DNA of 10,888 nt from Spirochaetales bacterium (GTDB lineage: Bacteria; Spirochaetota; Spirochaetia; SZUA-6). The notes beneath the pieces are model-generated. The model ran no database searches, was not told the origin of the DNA, and saw only the letters and a list, made by a program, of their open reading frames with translations. Position 1 is the first letter of the stretch, and the number at the start of each line of letters is the position of its first letter. Made by a program: the position numbers and the translations under genes. Of this stretch, positions 1 through 5,741 are shown one piece after another. The stretch covers positions 1 through 10,888 of the forward strand of contig QILZ01000147.1 of assembly GCA_003233545.1 (NCBI GenBank), read 5' to 3'.

Positions 1-38
1 GCTTAACCGTTACCGGCAGATTGATAAATCCCGATTAT

Positions 39-818
39 TTAAAGGTTTCCACTTCGCAAGGCAAGCCATTCATTCCTCACTTCTTCTATATATCTGATAT
101 TATTCCTGACACAGGATTTAAGGAAATCCTGTATTTCAATTTCACGCTCTAAAGGTCTGCGGTTACGACTAAGTTCCCTCCATCCTTTCTCTTCCTGATT
201 ATCATAATAGAATATTCTGCTAACCTCCCTTTTCCATCCGCGTAAAGTAATAGGAACAAATATACCGCATCTATTAAATTGATGTTCCGGTACCCTATTC
301 TCCATAACAATCTGATGCTTTGCATCTGTAAGTGTATCTGCATGCAGATTGGCAGCTATCCTGAATCCCAGATCTGTCATAGCAAACATTTCTCTTACAG
401 CTTTGCCCCATACATACCCTTCATAGAAAGCAGGGCTTATTTCATAGGAAACCATATATTTGTTAAAGGCAGAGCTGCTGCCTCTGCCTGTAGAAGTAGA
501 GTGCTGTCTTCTGTCCGTTGTTTCGAACATATCCATGTTGTCTGTGCTATCACCTGCAAGATAGAGCCGGGCTCCGGGAGGAAGCATAACAAGCAGAGCA
601 CCCATGACCGTAGTTTTTCCGGCACCGCCGGGCTTTGCACCGATTAAAAAAGAGGAACCGCTTTCTATCCGGGAAATAAGCCATCCGGATTCATTAAAGT
701 CGAGCGTGCCCGCCTCTATCAAATCGATAATGGAAAGCATTCTGCCTCCCCGCTGATTGCTTCTCTTTACAACAGAAATAATATTATCCAACAGCTTTCT
801 CCTCTCATGCCGACCCAA
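39..818 (-). CDS. PilT/CpaF/VirB11-like P-loop ATPase, compact, orphan
   Basis: A cytoplasmic ATPase of 259 aa that resembles the RecA-like core of type II/IV secretion ATPases. Visible motifs: a Walker A-like loop AKPGGAGKTT (residues 61-70), in which the first Gly of GxxxxGK[ST] is Lys62; an acidic YMVSYEISPA stretch (121-130) in the Walker B position; and AANLHADTLTDA (155-166), which matches the His-box 'TLHTNDA' region of PilT/GspE. The protein lacks the N-terminal domain of CpaF or GspE and has a C-terminal basic/acidic helical tail. The start used is TTG at 818, preceded by GGGAG with 5 nt spacing. An ATG at 740 (MLSIIDLIEAG) follows GGGGAGG but is only 4 nt away, so the true protein could be 26 residues shorter. 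No secretion or pilus genes adjoin it. It lies 176 nt downstream of the MFS gene on the same strand. The fold is fairly sure; the role is unknown. Confidence 0.75.
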   Translation of the reverse strand: MGRHERRKLLDNIISVVKRSNQRGGRMLSIIDLIEAGTLDFNESGWLISRIESGSSFLIGAKPGGAGKTTVMGALLVMLPPGARLYLAGDSTDNMDMFETTDRRQHSTSTGRGSSSAFNKYMVSYEISPAFYEGYVWGKAVREMFAMTDLGFRIAANLHADTLTDAKHQIVMENRVPEHQFNRCGIFVPITLRGWKREVSRIFYYDNQEEKGWRELSRNRRPLEREIEIQDFLKSCVRNNIRYIEEVRNEWLALRSGNL

Positions 819-972
819 GATAGCTCCCTGTAAAATCTATATCAGATCGACGGGATTTTTTCCAGCCGCAGCGGACGATGAGGCCGTCTAAATTGCTTAA
901 GATAAAAATGGAAATGCAGCAGAAATCGAAGGTATCCGGAAAGTCTTGTTCGGAGAGGGTACTACCTTCGGC

Positions 973-988
973 CTTTTTACGTAAAAAG
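973..988. repeat. 16-bp perfect palindrome after the MFS gene
   Basis: CTTTTTACGTAAAAAG is a perfect 16-bp palindrome lying 6 bp beyond the MFS stop codon. It is AT-rich and has no GC stem, so it is a weak terminator at best. It could equally be a protein-binding site. Confidence 0.45.
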
Positions 989-994
989 ATTTTT

Positions 995-2200
995 CTAAGA
1001 AATGGTTTCGTCGTAGCAGATAAACTCTTTAAGAGATTTCGAAAACAGAAGAGGGATACAGAGAATTCCAATCAAAATAAATGAAAAGGAAATAATGTAT
1101 TTAATGGGGAAAAACTCACCCAGAACACCGCCTACGGCCATGGCAATCGGTGTAAGGCTCTGTGAAAGGGTGCTTAAAAAACCCATAACTTTCCCCCGCA
1201 TATTTTGGGGAATCGTTAATTGAATAACAGAGTTTATAAGGACATTAACTATCGAATTAAAAAATCCGCCCGCAAGAATCAGAACAATCATCAATATCAC
1301 ATTATTCCACAGAGGAAACAGAGCCCAAAAAACGGACATTGCAAGCGCACCTATACTGAAATAGAAAAAACGTCTTTTAGGAGCAATACGGACAACTGCC
1401 GTAAAAAACATGCCCATGAACATTCCTGCTGTCATCCCGGCCATAACAATTCCGTATTTCGCCGGGCCAAGCGCTGCATTACGCTGGAACAACGGGAGTA
1501 TAAGGACTACCCCGATAAAGAAAAAAAAATTTAAGAACCCTGCCATGATAAAGAGAAGTCTTAATCCTTTAATCTTCCAGGTAAATCTAAGACCGTCTTT
1601 CATGTCCTGCCAGAATTCTTTCTTACCTTCCGGATGATGAACTTTAGGAACAGTGATAAAAACTTCCGTAAAAGCAGAAATAAGATAAGAGACTCCGTTT
1701 ATCAGAAACATAAGCGGTGCTCCGAGTACCGCATACAAGAAGCCCCCTGCTGTACTTCCTGCAATATTGGATCCCGTTTGAGTCATTGAAACAAGAGAGT
1801 TTGCACGAACGGTTTTATCTCTCTGCACAAGATCAGGAATAATAGAGCTTACTGCGGGATAAAAAAATGCAGCTCCAAAACCGATTATAATACCGGCGCC
1901 GAACACCATCCATACTTTTATCCAGCCCAATAGAGCCGAAATGCCAACAAAAACAACAGCAGCTCCCCGAAGAGCATCCATAAAAACAAGAATCCATTTC
2001 CGGTTAATCCTGTCCACCCACACTCCGGCAAAGGGAGACAAAACCACTCTCGGTATCGCAGATGCCGCCATTAAGCTTCCCATAAGCGCAGTAGAACCGG
2101 TAACAGCAAGAATCCAGAAACCCAGCGCTAATTCATAGGCAACATCACCAAGTGCAGATACAAGCTGGCCCTGCCATAGAAGAAAAAAGTTAAGATTCAT
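995..2200 (-). CDS. MFS transporter, DHA3-type drug efflux family
   Basis: An inner-membrane major facilitator of 401 aa, the usual length for 12 membrane helices, probably a proton-driven exporter of drugs or other small hydrophobic compounds. The N-terminus (FFLLWQGQLVSALGDVAYELA) is typical of the DHA3/macrolide-efflux and EntS-like group. The motif A loop between TM2 and TM3 is present as GVWVDRINRK (59-68). Hydrophobic stretches run to about residue 390 and the tail ends in YDETIS. The ATG at 2200 is kept because the family homology starts there, although no good Shine-Dalgarno precedes it. A strong promoter lies 34-62 nt upstream. The substrate cannot be read from the sequence. A sugar or siderophore exporter is an alternative. 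The gene is divergent from the sugar ABC operon and need not be related to it. Confidence 0.88.
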   Translation of the reverse strand: MNLNFFLLWQGQLVSALGDVAYELALGFWILAVTGSTALMGSLMAASAIPRVVLSPFAGVWVDRINRKWILVFMDALRGAAVVFVGISALLGWIKVWMVFGAGIIIGFGAAFFYPAVSSIIPDLVQRDKTVRANSLVSMTQTGSNIAGSTAGGFLYAVLGAPLMFLINGVSYLISAFTEVFITVPKVHHPEGKKEFWQDMKDGLRFTWKIKGLRLLFIMAGFLNFFFFIGVVLILPLFQRNAALGPAKYGIVMAGMTAGMFMGMFFTAVVRIAPKRRFFYFSIGALAMSVFWALFPLWNNVILMIVLILAGGFFNSIVNVLINSVIQLTIPQNMRGKVMGFLSTLSQSLTPIAMAVGGVLGEFFPIKYIISFSFILIGILCIPLLFSKSLKEFICYDETIS

Positions 2201-2233
2201 TAGTTTTTTCAGGTTTCTTTAAATTGATAGAAA

Positions 2234-2262
2234 CTTATATCACTGGATTATGAAAATGTCAA
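2234..2262 (-). promoter_or_regulatory. Sigma70-type promoter of the MFS gene
   Basis: On the minus strand, TTGACA (2257-2262, a perfect -35) is followed by exactly 17 nt and TATAAG (2234-2239, 5 of 6 to the -10 consensus). It lies 34-62 nt upstream of the MFS ATG, which gives a short leader. Confidence 0.7.
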
Positions 2263-2275
2263 GGAAATCGAAAAA

Positions 2276-2344
2276 GGTCCGTCCTTTGCTGCAAAGCGAG
2301 GATGGACAGGACCATTCCGAAGGAATGTCCGGCGGTCATTTTTT
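2276..2344. terminator. Overlapping hairpins with T6 tract: bidirectional terminator or attenuator-like element
   Basis: Stem I pairs GGTCC (2276-2280) with GGACC (2309-2313) and GTCC (2281-2284) with GGAC (2304-2307), and is capped by TTTG-CTG-CAAA (2285-2295). Stem II pairs GGAC (2309-2312) with GTCC (2327-2330) and ATTCC (2314-2318) with GGAAT (2322-2326) around a GAA loop, with one bulged C. The two stems share 2309-2313 and so exclude each other. Stem II is followed by TTTTTT at 2339-2344. Read on the minus strand, stem I is followed by five Ts (2271-2275). The element lies outside any gene and upstream of the MFS promoter. It could insulate the two divergent units in both directions. 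A regulatory leader or small RNA is possible but would need a plus-strand promoter near 2224-2254, where only TTGATA with a poor -10 is visible. Confidence 0.45.
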
Positions 2345-2447
2345 CTCATAGTAAAATGTCTCTCTTGATCAATTGCCGTGAGATTAATTAATAGGTCATT
2401 ATTATAAAAATATCAAGTATACCGGTCCTTGTAAAGTTCCGCTTAAG

Positions 2448-2463
2448 AACCGAATAAACGGTT
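2448..2463. promoter_or_regulatory. Inverted repeat AACCG-N6-CGGTT, possible operator
   Basis: A perfect 5-bp inverted repeat with a 6-bp AT-rich centre, flanked by TTAAG on the left and TAAT on the right, about 95 bp before the binding-protein start. Its position suits a regulator-binding site for the sugar operon. The factor is unknown. Confidence 0.3.
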
Positions 2464-2546
2464 TAATCTTCTATTGTACCGCTTACCTGATATTTCTTGT
2501 AATATCCGGAGAATGCATAAGAATAAGAACAAAATACAATTAATGT

Positions 2547-2553
2547 AAAGGAG
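2547..2553 (+). promoter_or_regulatory. Strong Shine-Dalgarno AAAGGAG of the binding-protein gene
   Basis: AAAGGAG lies 4 nt before the ATG at 2558 and 7 nt before a second in-frame ATG at 2561. The second spacing is the better one, so the protein may start at 2561, one residue shorter. Confidence 0.7.
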
Positions 2554-2557
2554 TTTT

Positions 2558-3895
2558 ATGATGAGAAAAACCGTTTTTCTGCTTGTACTTCTCGCTGCAG
2601 TCCTTACATCGCCTCTTTTTGCAGGCGGGAAACAGGAATCCGCAGGAACCAAAAAGGCAGCATCCGCCGGTTTCGATTGGAAAGCCTTCGAGGGTACAAA
2701 AATCAAAATTATGGTTAACAAGCATCCTTGGGTCGATATTATCAAACCAAAGATTGCCGAATTCGAAGCCCTTACAGGCATGAAAGTTGAACTTTCAATC
2801 TATCCGGAGGATCAGTTCAGAACAAAGAGGACAGTGGAGATGGTCTCGGGAACATCCGATGTCGATGTTTTTATGCTGATGCCCGGTAATGCTCTTGCAC
2901 AGTATGTCCAATCGGGCTGGCTGGCGCCGCTGAACGGTCTTATGAAATCGAAACAGTACCTGTGGCCGGATTATGACCTTAATGATATTTATCCGGCTGC
3001 TCTTAACGCAGGTGTTCGTGAAGGAAAAAATTATACTGTTCCGCTTTTGCTGGAAACCTCACTTCTTGCTTATAATAAGGATATATTCGCTAAAACAGGT
3101 GTAACCGTACCGAAAACAATGGCCGAGCTTGAATCTGTGGCAAAAAAAATCTATGAATCTTCCAATGGAGATACCTATGGGATTACTCTGAGGGGCAAAA
3201 AGGCATCGGCAACTTCCCAATGGGTGGATTTTCTCCATTCCTTCGGCGGAGAGTGGCTGGACAGCAATGGAAAAGCTGCGGTTGATTCCCCGGAGGCTAT
3301 AGCTGCCACAGAATTTTATGGCAAACTTTTAAGACTCTACGGTCCTAAAAGTGCTCCGAGCAATTCATGGTACGAGAGTATCTCTATCTTTATGCAGGGG
3401 AAAGCTGCAATGGTTTACGATGCAAGTGTTTTTAAACCTAATTATGAAAACCCGGAAAAGTCCGCTGTCAGCGGCAAAGTCGGTTATGCGATTATTCCAA
3501 AAGGTCCCGCAGGGTCCATACCGCACGTTTCTAACTGGGGCTTAACAATCTATTCTGGTTCCAAACACAAAGAGGCAGGATGGCTCTTTATCCAGTGGGC
3601 AACAAGTAAGGCAATAGCTCTGCAGGGTCAGCTTGCAGGTATTCCTTCCGCACGGGCATCTGCATGGTCGAGCCCTGAATTTAAGAGTAAGGATTCATCT
3701 CCGGAATGGACAAATGCCTCTATCGCAAGTTATAAGGTAGCATCTCCTCTCTGGAATCCTCCGGTTATTCCGGTTGGTGAATGCCGTGATGCAATGGGAT
3801 CTGCAATTGTTGCATCTATTCTCGGCCAGGATGTTAAAGCGGCATCCAGGGAAGCTGCGAAAACAATTGATAAAATCCTTGCTAATTCCAAATAA
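2558..3895 (+). CDS. Extracellular sugar-binding protein of a CUT1 ABC importer
   Basis: Periplasmic solute-binding protein, family 1 (MalE/UgpB-like), 445 aa, which is normal for CUT1 carbohydrate importers. The N-terminus MMRKTVFLLVLLAAVLTSPLFA is a signal peptide with probable signal peptidase I cleavage before GGKQES (about residue 22/23). No lipobox cysteine is present, so a soluble periplasmic protein is expected. The mature protein has family features: an early beta-strand 'IKIMVNKHPW', then 'GTSDVDVFMLMPG', 'YTVPLLLETSLLAYNKDIFAK' around 155-175, and 'WGLTIYSGSKHKEAGWLFIQW' near 330-350, all typical of oligosaccharide or glycerol-phosphate binders. It is the first gene of the operon and is followed by two permease genes after a stem-loop. 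The sugar cannot be named from sequence. Confidence 0.92.
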   Translation: MMRKTVFLLVLLAAVLTSPLFAGGKQESAGTKKAASAGFDWKAFEGTKIKIMVNKHPWVDIIKPKIAEFEALTGMKVELSIYPEDQFRTKRTVEMVSGTSDVDVFMLMPGNALAQYVQSGWLAPLNGLMKSKQYLWPDYDLNDIYPAALNAGVREGKNYTVPLLLETSLLAYNKDIFAKTGVTVPKTMAELESVAKKIYESSNGDTYGITLRGKKASATSQWVDFLHSFGGEWLDSNGKAAVDSPEAIAATEFYGKLLRLYGPKSAPSNSWYESISIFMQGKAAMVYDASVFKPNYENPEKSAVSGKVGYAIIPKGPAGSIPHVSNWGLTIYSGSKHKEAGWLFIQWATSKAIALQGQLAGIPSARASAWSSPEFKSKDSSPEWTNASIASYKVASPLWNPPVIPVGECRDAMGSAIVASILGQDVKAASREAAKTIDKILANSK

Positions 3896-3901
3896 AGTTA
3901 A

Positions 3902-3913
3902 GAATAATTATTC
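3902..3913. repeat. 12-bp palindrome GAATAATTATTC
   Basis: A perfect AT-rich palindrome immediately after the binding-protein stop and directly abutting the larger stem-loop. It may only be an AT-rich linker. Confidence 0.3.
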
Positions 3914-3964
3914 GTAACATACTTATCGGCGCTGTAGATTATATATCTGCAGCGCTTATGTTAC
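3914..3964 (+). terminator. Intercistronic stem-loop between binding-protein and permease genes
   Basis: A long two-part hairpin. GTAACATA (3914-3921) pairs perfectly with TATGTTAC (3957-3964). Inside, GCGCTGTAG (3929-3937) pairs with CTGCAGCGC (3947-3955) with one G-U, around a 9-nt loop. No T tract follows, so it is not a classic intrinsic terminator. By analogy with malE-malF intergenic structures it may protect the upstream mRNA from 3' decay and cause partial termination, so that the binding protein is made in excess over the permeases. Confidence 0.7.
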
Positions 3965-4002
3965 CGGATTCATGATGCAGGTGATGTAAGGAATTAAAGC
4001 CT

Positions 4003-4863
4003 ATGAAAAATCGAGTGCGGTATACCTTTATACTTCCGGCTCTTATCTTAATGACAATAATAGTGGCATTTCCCATTATATATAATCTCTATATGAGCCT
4101 GCACATCTGGTTTGTTGCAAGCGGCTCGGGACCGCACTGGAACGGCTTAAAAAACTATATTGCTCTCCTTTCGGATAAACGGTTCTGGAATTCCATAAGA
4201 GTAACGATTATCTTTACGGTCGGAGCACTCGGCAGCGAGGTTTTAATCGGTGTACTGCTCGCCCTGTTTTTTAACCGGCAATTTAAAGGAAAAGATATAA
4301 TTAAGACTATTTTTCTTTTTCCGATTGCGGCAACACCGGTAGCGGTTGCGCTTATATGGGGGATGATGTACAACTACGATCTCGGTATCATTAATGTTCT
4401 GTTAAAAGCTATCGGTCTTCCGCCGCTGCTATGGCTTGCAGATCCCAAATGGGTTATTCCTGCACTTATCATTACGGATGCATGGCAATGGACGCCTCTT
4501 ATTCTCCTTATCGTTCTTTCGAATTTAGAATCGCTTCCGACCGATCCGTTCGAATCCGCTAAAGTTGACGGTGCCAATTCCCTGCAGGTAATCCTCTATA
4601 TTACACTTCCTATGGTAAAACCTGCCATTATCGTTGCTGCCATGATCCGGTCGATAGATGCAATTAAAACATTCGATCTCATATATGTTATGACACAGGG
4701 GGGACCCGATATAGCATCTGAAAATTTAAATCTCTATATTTTCAATATGGGATTTTCTTATTTTAGAATGGGTATGGCATCCACCCTTGCTATTGTACTG
4801 TTTACCATTGTCATGGCGGTAAATGTTTTCCTTGCCGTTATCCGAAACAGAGATGTCACGTAG
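4003..4863 (+). CDS. ABC sugar permease, MalF/UgpA-type
   Basis: Inner-membrane permease of the CUT1 family, 286 aa, with six predicted membrane helices. It forms the transport channel with the next gene's product. The cytoplasmic EAA loop that docks the ATPase is seen at about residues 183-204 (FESAKVDGANSLQVILYITLP), including the invariant Gly190 and the LP ending. The 'MTQGGPDIASENLNLYIF' stretch near 230-247 is a MalF/UgpA signature. The start ATG is preceded by TAAGGA about 10 nt upstream. The gene lies 107 nt after the binding-protein gene, separated by the stem-loop, and 17 nt before the second permease gene. No ATP-binding subunit is encoded nearby, so a shared MsmX/UgpC-like ATPase elsewhere in the genome probably serves it. 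Confidence 0.93.
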   Translation: MKNRVRYTFILPALILMTIIVAFPIIYNLYMSLHIWFVASGSGPHWNGLKNYIALLSDKRFWNSIRVTIIFTVGALGSEVLIGVLLALFFNRQFKGKDIIKTIFLFPIAATPVAVALIWGMMYNYDLGIINVLLKAIGLPPLLWLADPKWVIPALIITDAWQWTPLILLIVLSNLESLPTDPFESAKVDGANSLQVILYITLPMVKPAIIVAAMIRSIDAIKTFDLIYVMTQGGPDIASENLNLYIFNMGFSYFRMGMASTLAIVLFTIVMAVNVFLAVIRNRDVT

Positions 4864-4880
4864 GTTATGGAGCAATAAAA

Positions 4881-5696
4881 TTGAGTAAATCATATATAAA
4901 AACAGGTCTCTTCTATATTGGTATTGCGGCTATCACTATTCTTCCGCTGATTGTTTTTCTATGGATGTTTCTTACCGGACTAAAGACTCAGATGGATAAC
5001 CTGGCAATACCTCCGAAAATTATTTTTTCACCGACTTTGCAGAACTTTAAATCTGTTTTCGCTCAGAATAATTTCCTTAAGTATTTGTTTAATAGTTTCA
5101 TTGTTGCAGTCTTTGCCGTAGCAATTTCCCTTCTTTTCGGGCTTCCCGCTGCATATGCAATTGCACGTTTTAAAATGCATAAGATAGGCCTTACCCTTCT
5201 CATTGCAAGAATGATTCCGTTTATTTCCTATTTAATACCGTGGTTTATAATATTCAGAAAATTAAGGCTGGTGGATACCTATATAGCGCTGATTACGACA
5301 CACCTAATTATAACACTTCCGTTTATCATATGGATTATGGTAAATTTTTTCGAAAACGTTCCTATCTCGTTAGAAGAAGCCGCACGGATAGACGGCTGTT
5401 CTTACTTCCAGGTGTTTGTCAGGATTCTTATACCGGTTGTACGAAACGGAATATTTACTTCATCCGTGCTGGGTTTTATCTTTTCATGGAACCAGTTTCT
5501 TTTTTCATTGATTCTTTCCGGCAACAGGACAATGACGGTACCGGTTGCCGTATTCAAGTTTATCTCGTACGAAGAGATAAACTGGGGAGGCCTTGCCGCT
5601 GCCGCAACGACTATAACTCTTCCGCCTCTTATCTTGACTTTATTTATTCAAAAACACATGATTAAAGGCTTAACAAGCGGTGCGGTTAAAGGATAA
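4881..5696 (+). CDS. ABC sugar permease, MalG/UgpE-type
   Basis: Second CUT1 permease subunit, 271 aa, with six predicted helices. It pairs with the upstream permease. The EAA loop is clear at about 165-186 (EEAARIDGCSYFQVFVRIL, then IP). The N-terminal 'PLIVFLWMFLTGLKTQMDN' and 'PTLQNFKSVF' are typical of MalG/UgpE, and the C-terminus 'FIQKHMIKGLTSGAVKG' is the near-universal ending of this family (QK.i..GlT.GAvKG). The start is TTG at 4881, with GGAG at 4869-4872 and 8 nt spacing; no in-frame ATG is better placed. It lies 17 nt after the previous gene, so the two are clearly co-transcribed. A T7 run follows at 5704-5710 without a strong stem, so read-through into the kinase gene is likely. 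Confidence 0.93.
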   Translation: MSKSYIKTGLFYIGIAAITILPLIVFLWMFLTGLKTQMDNLAIPPKIIFSPTLQNFKSVFAQNNFLKYLFNSFIVAVFAVAISLLFGLPAAYAIARFKMHKIGLTLLIARMIPFISYLIPWFIIFRKLRLVDTYIALITTHLIITLPFIIWIMVNFFENVPISLEEAARIDGCSYFQVFVRILIPVVRNGIFTSSVLGFIFSWNQFLFSLILSGNRTMTVPVAVFKFISYEEINWGGLAAAATTITLPPLILTLFIQKHMIKGLTSGAVKG

Positions 5697-5741
5697 ACGG
5701 CGGTTTTTTTAATTACGGCGTAAGGTGCGGGAAACAATTAT

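Larger units (their letters stand above)
2201..2557. other. Divergent intergenic region between MFS gene and sugar operon
   Basis: A 357-bp non-coding stretch. From left to right it holds the minus-strand MFS promoter, two overlapping hairpins ending in a T6 tract (2276-2344), the palindrome TTGATCAA (2365-2372), an AACCG/CGGTT inverted repeat (2448-2463), three TTGTA words (2429, 2474, 2497) and the SD of the binding-protein gene. I see no strong plus-strand promoter. The best candidates are TTGATC-N17-TTAATA (2365-2393) and TTGTAC-N18-TGTAAT (2474-2503), both weak, as expected for a promoter that needs an activator. Confidence 0.6.

Noticed and set aside
279..647. Plus-strand open frame of 122 codons opposite the ATPase gene
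   Set aside because: It is antisense to a gene with clear family motifs, and its cysteine-rich text has no family resemblance.
805..1071. Minus-strand open frame of 88 codons between the MFS and ATPase genes
   Set aside because: It overlaps the end of the MFS gene in another frame, has no SD and no recognisable domain. It crosses what is most simply an intergenic spacer.
3972..3989. Tiny frame ATG ATG CAG GTG ATG TAA before the MalF-like gene
   Set aside because: Five codons, no SD and no attenuator-like pairing around it. It is most likely chance.
5240..5665. Plus-strand open frame of 141 codons inside the MalG-like gene
   Set aside because: It is a shifted frame within a strongly supported permease gene and has no SD or family features.
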